Source: Chromera velia
Lineage: Eukaryota; Sar; Chromeraceae
Assembly: GCA_018398765.1 (NCBI GenBank)
Contig: JAHBMJ010001579.1
Coordinates: forward strand, 1-28,821
Direction: 5' to 3'
Length of the DNA stretch: 28,821 bases
Positions 10,614 through 20,416 of this stretch are shown here, piece after piece; the stretch's first letter is position 1; every line of letters begins with the position of its first letter. The notes under the pieces were generated by a model that worked only from the letters and a program-made list of their open reading frames with translations, did not search any database and had not been told where the DNA came from. The position numbers and the translations under genes are program-made.

Positions 10614-13070
10614 GGCAGGAGGGAGGCACAGGCGCTCACTACCATAGACGGGCAGGTAGGAGCGACCTTAGTTACAGGGGATTCCCTCTAGTCCTTCCGG
10701 GCACCTCTCCGGTGGGACGGTACGAGGGGTTGCAGCGAGGGACACAGTGGCCGGCGAGGAAATTTTCTTTCCAGCTGGCTGATCGATGAGGGCGAAGGTG
10801 TCGTGGACTTGCGGGAAGCCCTTCGCCTCACTCACCTTTGTGAGGGCTATCAGGAGATTTCGAGCACAGAAGCGCAGGCGTCGGCTTCGTCATCGTCTTC
10901 CTCTGCCCTCCCCTTTGCACTGCCTCCCTCCCTCCCTTCCCTTGCTCCTGCAAAGCCCTCCGACCCCTCCCCTGCTCAGGCTGAGGCCTCAGTAAGGGAA
11001 GCAGGGGCGGCGGGCGCCTGAGCACGGTCTCCCTCTCCTGCTGTGTCCAACAGGGCTTCCGTTGACTCCGGGGAGTCGCCGCTGCCAGATTTTGTCCCGC
11101 TCGGCTCCTCAATGCAGGGGACCATCCTGGACCCGTCAAGCCCTGGGGTGTTCTGCACGTCTGGGATGGTGCGGCAGCACACTTGCACTCCTTCATGGGG
11201 AAGGCGGGTGAAGGATCCAGGCCCCGTCTTTTGTGACAAGAAGGGGAACCGCCTCCTGGGGGCCGACGGGGAGCCTCTGGGGTACAATTGGAAGGTGGAG
11301 CGGCCGGTGTTTATGACGTACCGCCGGGGGGTGTATGATGCTTAGACTCATCGTTTTGCGCTCATGCTCTACCCCGATTTGGGGGAGATCACTCAGGGAG
11401 AGGTTTTGGACACCCTCAAGGACTACTTGGCACCCCGACTGACGACAGGCGTCAAGGGGAACTCATGGAGAAACGGGAGTGCAACAAGGATGCAGAACGA
11501 AATCCAAGAAGCACGTGGGGTGTTTTTTGGAAACATGGGTTTCGATTTTGAGGAAGACAGCCTCACGAAGATCATGTCATAGAACCAGGGCATCTATCTG
11601 CACTTACCTCCACAGCCCCGTCGGATTGAGATCCCAGAGGGGTGGACCACTTCGATGAGTCTCCGAGTCTCCATTGCTCCCGATACGGCTGGAGGCAAGC
11701 GTAGGGGGCGATACTACATGCACACGGCGCTCAACTACTTGGACAGGCCCAACCAGGAGTGGATCGAAGCTGACAGGGAATTGAGGGAGACAGACGGTCT
11801 GTCTCAGATTGAGCCCCCGGGAGCCGAGTATACCTACTGGACCCCTTTGGAGGGGAAGTTCTGGACAGTCGGGCTGTCCATGGCTGTTGGTTTTCCCGAG
11901 AGGTACTACGGGTGCAAGCAGATCGAGTTCCAGAACTATGTTCTTCCAAGCTCCTACGACCCGGATCCGGTGGCTGCAAGTATCCGGGCATACACGGAAG
12001 GAGGAGATCGGATGATGGAACATTTTTGGGATGTGTTCCAGGGAACAGAAAGCAACAAAAATGAGAAGACATGGTGCCTCGTGTATGAGATGTGCTACCA
12101 GGTCAGATGTATGTTCCACTGGTCGAAGCACCATGATGACCGCTCACGCCCCATCGTGTTTGAGAGAGAAGACCCCACGGTAGAGCTCGTCCCTCCCAAG
12201 GACCCCAGAGACAGGGTCGACAAGAACGAGGTCGGCCACGGGGACCGAGCTTGGGAGGAGCTCTCGGATGCATCTGTGACAAAGACAGGCAGAGAAAGAA
12301 GGGGAAGGGAAGGGTCCCCTTGCGCTCGTGTTTCGGGTGCTGAGGATAAGGAGACAGAGGAAGACACCTTCGCTTCTGAGTCTCTGCTATGGGACAGATT
12401 GAGTAGGTTAGACCCAGACGATGGAGATGATGGGGGGGATCCTCCTGACGGAAATGGAGGTCATGGGGACCCTCCCCCAGATGATTCTCCATACGACCTA
12501 CCTCTAGGGGGTTATTCTGGAGGAGACTGGGGCGGGGGAACTGATGATGAGGGAGGTAGAGATGGCGGGGGGGACATTCCTCCCGGATCATCCCAAGCTC
12601 TACATCATGGCATCTCCGTTAGGAAGAGGGCCCGCCTCCATCTATCTGCTCACAGACGACTACGAAGATTGTCTATGAGAAGTATCTTCTCCGAGGATGA
12701 TGGAGACGACGAAAGAGGGGCAGAGTCTTCTGCCGAGAGGGGTAGGGGTGATGAGTCAGAACCGGGGGATAGGCCGATTGACCCTTTGGCGCACCCGGGG
12801 GGCGCAGACAGGTCCCGGTCCGAACAAGGAACTCCCATCTGAGAGAGGAGAGTTTTGGGTCCAGCTGCACTGGAGTTCTCCTCATATGATCGTCAGCCAA
12901 TGGAGGCCCACCCCGTGAAGGGGGCAGTTGTCCAGAGGAACAACAGGAGAAAGCTTGTGGCCCTCCACTCAAAGGCGTGTAGGAGCTACGGATGGGCAGA
13001 CCTCGCACCTGATCTTTCGGTAAGGGCCTCCTCGCTTTCAAGGTCAAGGAAATCAGGGATGGGGGAGTGA
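10614..13070 (+). pseudogene. Long unrecognised spacer of the polyprotein between integrase and reverse transcriptase
   Basis: One frame continues with stops at 10689 (TAG), 11019 (TGA), 11343 (TAG), 11580 (TAG), 12840 (TGA) and 13068 (TGA). It begins with a Ser/Ala/Pro-rich stretch (10880-11040). A segment rich in Trp, Tyr and Phe (about 11650-12130) looks folded and contains [31 protein letters not shown] and MFHWSKHHD. An acidic, Gly/Asp/Pro-rich disordered stretch (12400-12600) and an Arg/Ser-rich end follow. I know no copia domain that matches the folded segment. Elsewhere in the family this interval is short and poorly conserved. The length here is a notable expansion, though an insertion of foreign sequence is possible. 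Confidence 0.6.
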
Positions 13071-14041
13071 AGCGGTCGTTTATCAAGCACGTGTTCGACA
13101 TTCGGGGAGGGAGATTCCCCGAAGAGGCTGTACGCATGATTGATGACCCCGTCCAGCTCCGCGAAGTTGGAGTTTGGAAACTGGTAGAGGGTGCAAAGGG
13201 CTCTGCAGATGCGGTCTCTGCAGATCCCTCCGCATCGTCGTCTTCCTCTGCTGTGCCTTCCTCTTCTGTTGTCCTTGCTGTGCTTCCTGTCGAGGGAGAG
13301 TCACGTATTGTCCCCGAGGCTGCTGACTCTCAACCTGTTGTTCCTTCGAACGCAAGCGGGGAGGAGCGAGTGGAGAATCATGGGGGTCCTCCTGCTGTCG
13401 AGGGGGCATCTGATGAAGGGAATGAGGTTGGGGGAGTTGAGCCACTGGGCCCAATTGCCGAGAATGTGGAGATGGATGAGGAGCCTCCATCTCTGGTGGT
13501 ATCTACAGACGAGGACGGATATGTCTCGGATGCCAGCTTGTCAACGTTTAAGGCAAGCGGCCTGGGCTTCGGGAGCGACAACAGCTTCTCGGATGAAGAG
13601 TGGGGTGTCCTGGGGGGTCAAAAACTTCCCAGGGCAGGAGAAGGACCCACCATGAGGCAGAATCCGCCCAAGGAGGAGGTTGAGGAGATGAACAAAGTGG
13701 ATGAGGTTTTGCAGGGCCCGCAGTGGGAGCGGTTTAACACCCTCTGTGCGATGGAGGTTTTGAGGGAGGGGCGAGTAAGGAGAGTACGCAAGGTAACGGG
13801 GGGGAACTGGAATGATGATTTCCAGGAGGAGAAAGGCATTCCGTCGTTCGCTGGGGCGATGTTGTGGGAGAAGGAAGAGGGCAGTCCCAAGCGGGCTGGG
13901 ACGCCCAAGAGCCCCACCAGGAATAGGTGGTGCGGTCTTCCTTACCTATCTTGCCTTTCCTCTAGGAACCCTCGGTCAGGGTTCTTGTTCACGGGAGCTG
14001 CCGTTTCAAGAAGGGAGCTGCCGTATACGAGGAGGAGATGA
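13013..14041 (+). pseudogene. Polyprotein segment upstream of reverse transcriptase
   Basis: This frame opens after a TGA at 13010 and overlaps the end of the preceding frame by 58 bases, in the -1 direction. It starts [16 protein letters not shown] and runs 342 codons without a stop before the TGA at 14039-14041. The middle is Ser/Val/Pro- and Glu-rich. The end carries a small partial duplication, in which CCGTTTCAAGAAGGG occurs twice (about 14002 and 14043), where the frame changes to that of reverse transcriptase. The overlap could be a decayed frameshift or an original programmed one; no strong slippery heptamer is evident. Confidence 0.55.
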
Positions 14042-14943
14042 GCCGTTTCAAGAAGGGCTCTACCCAGCTCCCCACCACAAAGGAGGAGATCGACTCGGGG
14101 TCTCACAAACTCGCTGCCCTAAAGGAATGGCTGGTGAACATTGTGGGAAATCGGACGCTCGGCAGGAGGGTTAAAAGGAACAAGGTTCGCCGGGCGGTCG
14201 TCGGCATGGGCTGGCGATGCACTTGGAAAGAGACGGACGATGGGGGCTGGAAGCCTAAGGCGAGGTTTTTCGTAAAAGGCTTCCTGGATGGCCGACTCAT
14301 TGACACCTACGTCGGAACGCCTTCCGTCGCGGGGATCAACACCGTCTGCCTTTTCATTGTGTCCACAAGAATGGAAATGGAGGCAGCGGATGTGATCGCT
14401 GCCTTCTTGACCTCCAAGGATCATAACGCCGAGAGGGTCGGCGCAACACTGCCCTCTGTGCTGCCTCGAGTCCCTGAGGAGAACCCCTTCAAGGACATCC
14501 CTGACGATAAGTACGAGGAGCTGAGGAAGATGGCGGCCGAGTACGAGCCCGGGGGTACGTACTTGGTGGAGATGGGCCTCTACGGACTGCCCTATGCGGC
14601 CCAGCTTTTCGACCATAAGTTAGAGGGGGTGTGTAAGGAGTTGGGGTTCAAGCGTGTGGACACGGCCATCGCAGTCAAGGCTCCCCCTGAGGGAGGGAGA
14701 GCCCAAGCCATCGTCATGAATTGGATAGATGATTTGCTGACTGGAGCCCCTCCGAAGGAGCACAAAGCCCTTCAGGAGACCCTCAACCAGAGGCTGGGCT
14801 TTGGGTCCGTATGTGTGATTGGGGAGGGATCAGAGAGGAAGTTTTCTAGAGTGGACATCTCTAGAGTTCCACGGAGGAGATTCACCTCTCCCAGGTCTCG
14901 TACCTCAAGAATACAGACACCGCTCCTCTATGGAAGATTTTGA
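14014..14943 (+). pseudogene. Copia-type reverse transcriptase
   Basis: Recognisable as the RVT_2 family. A KARFFVKGF block (usual form KARLVAKG) is followed by the first catalytic Asp in AADVIAAFL (14389-14391), the block GLYGLPYAAQLFDHKL (usual SLYGLKQAPR.W) and the catalytic pair as WIDD (14722-14733; usual YVDD). An ATG at 14038 opens the frame after the upstream one stops, but the frame is also open a little before it (AAVYEEE). No nonsense codon falls inside. The product would copy element RNA into cDNA within virus-like particles. Near 14850-14880 the frame shifts: the block that normally follows the catalytic region (LSQVSYL) continues in another frame, separating it from RNase H. Confidence 0.85.
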
Positions 14944-15698
14944 AGGAGAAGCGTCTAAGCAAACCCTGGAAGGGTTTGGACGGCAAGAGTGCTGAGCCCT
15001 CCACCGAGGAGGAGGTCGACAACCAGTATAAGAAGCCGATCCGTGCTGGAGTTGGGACTCTGCAGTGGGGGGTGAGGATGAATCCGCTCCGTGTGGTTTG
15101 GGGCCACACGGTAGCGCAGTCGATTTCGAAGCTCTCCAGACGCGTCTTCAAGATGGTCGTGCGCATCATCAAGATACTGAAGGGACACCTTGACAAGCAG
15201 GTTTTCACGAGTGTGGGGCTCGTGCCCGTCATGTATACGTACTTCGACGCAGCGTTCAAGTTCGCGACTTACGCTGTACGGTTGGGTTATGTTGTCAGGG
15301 TCCTGTACTTGATCGAGCTGCGAGGGGACCTGCGGTCCCTCCTGGAGAACTGGATCGCGTGGGCCACCAAGAGGGCGGGAAGGAAGGTCGGGTCTTCCAC
15401 CGTCGGGGAGGTACTCGCCTTTAAGTTTCTTTTCAAGAAGCTCTTCGGCATCGTTGCCCTCGTAAAAGCAATGTGGGGCCTCAAGAAGGTCCGTGTGATC
15501 GTCTACATGGACTCCGGCCCCCTCCATAACCAGTTCCAGTCTGGCAAGGCCCAGACCGATGCGACCATGCAGGGCGTTTTGGAGTGGTGCATTCAGGAGA
15601 TGCGTGTCCTTGGGGTAGATCTCCAGTGGATTGCACGATCGAGAAACGTGGCGAACGTGATGACCAAGTGCGCCCTCCCCGGTGGGGAGATGGCGTGA
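14865..15698 (+). pseudogene. Copia-type RNase H, C-terminal end of pol
   Basis: The frame opens after a TAG at 14862 and ends at TGA 15696-15698 without internal stops. It starts with the reverse-transcriptase connection (EIHLSQVSYLKNTD). The RNase H acidic residues are in TYFDAAF (Asp 15246-15248), SSTVGEV (Glu 15408-15410, family form SSTEAEY) and VYMDSGPLHNQ (Asp 15510-15512, family form DNQSA). The end, RNVANVMTK, matches the usual ...D.LTK ending of copia pol. The domain would remove the RNA strand after reverse transcription. This is the true end of the coding part; nothing like an envelope gene follows. Confidence 0.82.
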
Positions 15699-18600
15699 AT
15701 CCGGCGGCGTGGAACTTCTGGAGGGGAAGGGTGCGGGACCTTTTCTTCCTCTCTTTTGTGTCCTGTTTCTGTCGTCTGCTTTTTCCCTTCTGTTGTCCCT
15801 TTGCAGGTAAGCGTGTACAGGGTTTTGTTTTTCGCTCAGGGAGGGGACGGCTGGGGTTTGGGTTCGGGCATAAAAGGAGCTAGATAGGCCGGAGATACTG
15901 TTCGTCCCTTTTATCCGTTTCTCTCTCTCGTTAATCTGTTCTCCCAGATAGGCGACTAGATAGGGAGGTGACAAGAAAGAGGGGCAGGAGACAAGGGGTC
16001 TCCTGCTGAGTAGGCGTAGGCTCAGCCAGGCAGGAGAGCAAGAAGAGTTAGGCAGGAAAGCAAGAAAGCCAGAGGAGCAGGTCCTCTTCCGCTACCCCTT
16101 CCATACACCTCCGCAGACATGCATGTTCGATAGTTGTCTTGTTCTGTCTCGTCCTGTTTGTGTTCGTATTTCTTTGTTTGTATTCACCGCTCTAGCATAG
16201 TTGGCGCACGCGCCTCTGCGTCACAGGTAAAGTATCCAATGCTCGGGCAATGCATGAGGCCATGCAATAAGCGGGCCCAAATTTCATGTAAACTGAGTAT
16301 AAATTTTTTTTGGGCAGCTCGGGTAGAACAAACGAGTATAGACCGTTTAAAGTCAATTACATGGGGTGTATGGGCGGGTGGATCCGATGTTCATGAGGAG
16401 GCATTACCCTGTTTGTTCGCATCCGTTGTCCTACACTCCGTGTTTGGTGCCCATCTGTATAAGAAATCCATGCGCAGGAAACAGTCGGGCTGTTTTTGTG
16501 GCGAAGGTGAGTGCCCGAAGCACTCAAACAGTCCAATCCCTGTACGCTTTCCTTCCTCCGTTTTGAGCAGAATGGGCCTGGCCAGACCAGTTAGGCAGCC
16601 TGAGAGAACGTTGTTAGCTGGCATGAGGAGCGTGAAGGATTTTTCTTTTCGTCCATTTATGACCTGGCTGCCTGTCTGCGATCCGTAGCGGTGATGGAGT
16701 TGGTGTGCTGCCTGACCAACACTTTGATCTATACTTTCATCCCACTCCCTGCAGGGCTTTGCATCACCTCCGAGTGAATCCACGGGAGAATGTAGATAGA
16801 AAGGGGGGAGGGTGCTTATGGGGAGCATCACATCTGGCAGGTGGCAGCCTAGGCAGGGGGAAAGACCGCTGTGCGCACACTGAAACTTTTCGTTTCTTTG
16901 TCTCTTCTCTCTATGCACAGCGCTTTAGCAGAATCGCAAGGGCGTCCTGCATTCATGAATGAACTGTTCCGATTGGATATGTAACTGCCGTACAAGAGAG
17001 ACCTGATCCAAGTGTAGGGGGCATTTTGGGTGAGAATGAGAGCTCAGGTGTGTTGTGGGCGCTTCTTTCCTCTGCCGGCATCTCATCCTGCTTAAGGCCT
17101 GTCCTCTGCTTTGAGAGGTCAGGTTAGGGGTGAGTGTAAGCCCGGGTGTGTTCAGTTTTGTGGGTTTGTATTTATGAAATCCTTTCCTCAGAAGGTCAGG
17201 AGAGTACGTGGTGGCTCTCCTGTGATTTTTAATTATTTTCGCAAGGCATGTGTGAAGGGGTAGGGGGTGCCTCGGAGGCACCTTCCTTGAAGTGCAGTTC
17301 ATTTTTGTATATTTGTTTTCTCTCCCTCTTTCTTCTTTGTTTGGATTTTCGCACGGCCCAGGGAAGCTTGTCACATCATAGGGGCGTGCATGATCGGTGA
17401 ACGCTATCCGGGTGTGGGCGTTTTCGGGTTTTCCCTTTTCAATTCGTTTTCATAGATGGAAAGGAGCTGGGAGGGAAAGGCCTTCCCATCCTGTCTATGT
17501 AGGCAGAGACCTTTTGCAGTCGTATTTTCCTTGAGCTGCCGGTTTGCATTAGGGGGCCTAACCCATTGCCGACCCAAACCAGAGTAGGGTGGGCACGGCA
17601 TGCAGAACATTTTCCCTTCCCTTTATAGTGGTCGGGGGCCATCCACACATACCATGGGTACGAGTGCGTGAAAGAAGGAAAAGAAGTACTAGGGGAGAAG
17701 GTGGTAAGGACTTTGCTTTTGACAGGCTTGTTCTGGAAGATTAGGTCTCCTTGCCAGGGGGGCAGGGCATGCCGAGGCTGTCAAAGGCTCTTGGCTTCCA
17801 ATGAACTGCATTTTTGTTTGCATGAGGAATGCTTGTATTTTTGTTTGCCTTTCTTTCTTTTATTTCTTTCGTACGTTCAGAGCAGGGTCCGTCCAGAGCA
17901 GGAAGCATGGCAGGTAGCGCGGGCTCCTGCATGGTAGATATCTTCGGTTTTATGCATATGGGGCGGGGCTCCATCTGGAGGCAGATGGGCTGTGTGTCTC
18001 ATGCGTTCATTCGCATAAGTAGGCATGGGCTGGGGGCCTGTGTTCTTCTGTGCTGTTCCTTTCGCTTTTCCCGGTGTGGTTTCGTTTATCCCGTTCTTCC
18101 AGCCCGGTCGGCTAGTATCCATTTCCTTGTATGCCCTGCACACGCGTGAGCCCGGTGTGCTCTCACTTGCTAAAGGATAATAAATGACGTCTGGAGAGGA
18201 CGGCGCGTGAGAGCATGAGAAAAAAGAATGAAAAGAGAAGAGGTAAATGATACATGAGTAATTCTTTTATGATTGTGCGGTATGGGGAAAGAAGAGGATA
18301 TATAGAGGTCATTTAGACAAAAGGAGGACGCTCCCATTAGGTTGTCAGTTGTGGTGGCTGGCAAGCAATGGTTGAGCGTCAGGAAAAGAGGAAAAGGAAA
18401 ATTGGGGAGCTGGGTGATTAAAGAAAGGTCTTTTCTCATGCTTCCCGATTCCCCCTCATCAGAGGGGGGTGTGTTATGCTGCGTGCTCCATAGTTTTTCC
18501 TCAGGGGCTCGGAAAGGGGTGTATGAAATAGTGTGAAAGAAAACGACGGTCCTGTTTCTGGTCCCGGCCTTTCTATTCGTCCCTTCGCCCCGAGCCAGAG

Positions 18601-19121
18601 AAAGGAGCGACGCGCACGCGGCGGCCCGTCCACATGGAGTGGCGGGGCGCCCGCGACAGAGGTGTGCATGTTGTGAGTTCTATGGTATGGCCTGCATACA
18701 CTTTGGTATAAGAAATATACCCGAGGCACTCACCGTGGTGGTGTGTGCTCCGGGGCTTCATATGGGATTTAAATAGGCCGATGGTGTGGTTATGCCATCG
18801 GAGGCTTCAGAATTAATTCCAGTCCCAAATTAATTTCCAGACAGTTAGACAGACGTGCACGGCGGTTACCGTCCATCTGAATGAGAGACGTGACCTAGGG
18901 ATTGACAGAGCTTTATGTGTAGGATTTGTACTTTGCCCTATGTGTCTCTGTGGTTCTCTTGTACTCTGCGTAATGCACGAGGCCACCAGCAGGAGCGTAC
19001 TGTAGACTGTGGTGGTTCATAGATTTTCTGACTGGTGAAGAGACTGATCAGATATTTATTACGGATTATCTATATCGGTCTAGACGAGTACGTTAGGGTG
19101 ACATATTTGCTGTGGTCCTCT
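15699..19121 (+). other. Long non-coding 3' tail of the retrotransposon
   Basis: About 3.4 kb separate the end of pol from the polypurine tract. Open frames here (for example 16134-16688 plus and 16391-16918 minus) overlap one another and have no recognisable domain. Short purine-rich repeats (AGGCAGGA, GCAAGAA) cluster at 16020-16080. An AATAAA lies at 18179-18184. The base composition is mid-GC, like the element and unlike the AT-rich flanks, so the tail most likely belongs to the element as an oversized 3' untranslated region. A nested insertion or captured host DNA cannot be excluded. Confidence 0.55.
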
Positions 19122-19133
19122 AATAGGAGAGGG
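19122..19133 (+). other. Candidate polypurine tract
   Basis: AATAGGAGAGGG immediately precedes the right terminal repeat, the position where plus-strand synthesis is primed in LTR retrotransposons. It supports the left edge chosen for the repeat. Confidence 0.7.
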
Positions 19134-19251
19134 CCAGGAATTCGGGAGTATAGTTTGAGGAGTCCTCTGGATAGGCTAGAGGATCGAAACGGGAGGGCCC
19201 ATAGGATTCCACTGGAGGAATCTCAAGAGAGGTGAGATTCTACTTTTCACT
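19134..19251 (+). repeat. Right terminal direct repeat (short 3' LTR)
   Basis: Matches 4636-4756 with six substitutions and one 3-base deletion (CAG missing after GGGAGTATAG). Similarity stops exactly where the primer-binding-like site begins in the left copy. A repeat of only 118 bases is short for an element of this size. Confidence 0.82.
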
Positions 19252-19606
19252 AGTACGTATAGCATTTCATACCGAGCTATTTTCAGATAATATTCTAGCT
19301 TAATTTTGTTTCTTTTTTTAAGTTCCTTCTATTATCTTGCACCCATTTTGGCATAGGGCGCAGCCGGGGGGCGACCACTTGATCCCGGCCCTATAGCTGT
19401 AGCTCTTCGCTTTACGGGACCGCTAGCGCGCTTTCTCGGACCGAAAGACTCGATCTGCGAAAGACTGCATGCATGTGTTGCTTGCAACATGCACTGCAGG
19501 TGAAACATGGTGAAACACTGTGCAACAAATCTTCAATGTCATCTGACAGTTGTCAAATCAACAATCTACTCCAATGTCTCACTCTGACTCTCTTTTCACT
19601 TCCAAG
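19252..19606. promoter_or_regulatory. Promoter and leader region of the secreted-protein gene
   Basis: This stretch lies between the retrotransposon and the ATG at 19607. It holds an AT-rich part, then a GC-rich island (19345-19460) with a 7-bp inverted pair ATAGGGC (19353-19359) and GCCCTAT (19388-19394), then TGCATGCATG at 19466-19475. No TATA box stands out. The retrotransposon end is only about 355 bases from the gene and could influence its expression. Confidence 0.4.
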
Positions 19607-20416
19607 ATGTCAATCAAAACATCTATTGCAACTCTGTCCTTCACTCTTACAGCTTGGCTTGCAGATGCCAAGCCTCTGCTAAGCCGCCAACAGAAACACC
19701 TTGATCCGCAGACGCCAACTATCGTGGCACCTACTCAAAACCACACTGACACTGCCCACCTGGCCCCAGCTGTGGACTCTGCTTCCCCCTCTCCCAGCTA
19801 CTTGAACTTTGACACCGTGGGCCAGTGCGAAGGCTTTGGCTCAGAACAGCACATTGAAGAGTTTTGCCGCTTCTTCGAGAATAAAGGCAATGTGTGGGCC
19901 GACAGAACTGAGTGCCGCTTTGACGTCGGCTTCTACACTTTTGAGAACCATACACCATACGCTATGAAATTCGCGTCGCACAACATCCCCCAAGGCTACC
20001 TCTGGGTGTACGACAACGGTTACCCTAAGCAGGTCAACAAGCATGAGTCGCACGATACCCTTGCTGGATGGTTCCAAGAAATCCCTCCTGCAAAGGACGG
20101 CAAGCCCGGAAAGTACTGCATGCTGGGAACTGCATACTGGCGAATCGTCAAGAAGTCCCGTGCGGGTGCCAAGGCCGACATTACGTTCACGAGCAGCGAG
20201 ACTGGTGAGGACGTCACACTTCAGGTCTACTCGCCTTGGGATACGCCTCTCAAGGGTTACTCGCGTATCGTTGTGGAGCCTCAGGAAGAATCTGCTTTCG
20301 TGGCGGAGCCTGGTAGCCTGGAGATGGCCGAGCACCCGAAGCCTAGCTATGGGGGCCACTTTCACTCGCCTGGATACGGGACATGGCCGACCTCCCCGGC
20401 GTTGCAGTTGAAGTAA
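19607..20416 (+). CDS. Secreted protein of unknown family
   Basis: Single exon, 269 residues from ATG 19607. This start is preferred over ATG 19550 because it gives a clean signal peptide: MSIKTSIATL followed by a hydrophobic core and LADA, with cleavage probably before KPLL. A Pro/Thr/Ser-rich linker (about 25-65) precedes a compact domain starting at GQCEGFG. Four Cys lie in or next to the domain (QCEG, FCRF, ECRF, YCML), enough for two disulfides. The segments FDVGFYTFENHTPY, GYLWVYDNGY, GTAYWRIV and VTLQVYSPWDTPLKGYS suggest a beta-sandwich; NHT is an N-glycosylation sequon. The PWD...G pattern faintly recalls aegerolysin-type proteins, but the resemblance is too weak for a call. The Glu/Pro/His/Gly-rich tail looks disordered. 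Codon use is like the host genes. Confidence 0.78.
   Translation: MSIKTSIATLSFTLTAWLADAKPLLSRQQKHLDPQTPTIVAPTQNHTDTAHLAPAVDSASPSPSYLNFDTVGQCEGFGSEQHIEEFCRFFENKGNVWADRTECRFDVGFYTFENHTPYAMKFASHNIPQGYLWVYDNGYPKQVNKHESHDTLAGWFQEIPPAKDGKPGKYCMLGTAYWRIVKKSRAGAKADITFTSSETGEDVTLQVYSPWDTPLKGYSRIVVEPQEESAFVAEPGSLEMAEHPKPSYGGHFHSPGYGTWPTSPALQLK

Larger units (their letters stand above)
4636..19251 (+). mobile_element. Degenerate Ty1/copia-type LTR retrotransposon of about 14.6 kb
   Basis: The element is bounded by direct repeats at 4636-4756 and 19134-19251, with a primer-binding-like TGGCGCC just inside the left repeat and a purine run just before the right one. Coding order is gag (CCHC knuckle), protease-like motif, integrase, long spacer, reverse transcriptase, RNase H. 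Integrase before reverse transcriptase is diagnostic of copia (Pseudoviridae) rather than gypsy. About 23 in-frame stops and at least five frame changes show that the copy cannot make a full polyprotein. Copia elements are usually about 5 kb; the excess comes from a large spacer between integrase and reverse transcriptase and a 3.4-kb tail. The two terminal repeats differ at 6 of about 118 positions plus a 3-base indel, so the insertion is not recent. No clean target duplication abuts the repeats. Confidence 0.88.

Noticed and set aside
13013-13070. A programmed -1 frameshift between the spacer frame and the next frame
   Set aside because: The overlap has the right direction, but no clear slippery heptamer or downstream structure is visible, and other frame changes in the element look like decay.
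16134-16688. 184-codon frame after pol, considered as an envelope-like or third gene
   Set aside because: No known domain, an overlapping antisense frame of similar length, and only chance-level length for this composition. Kept only as a remark on the tail.
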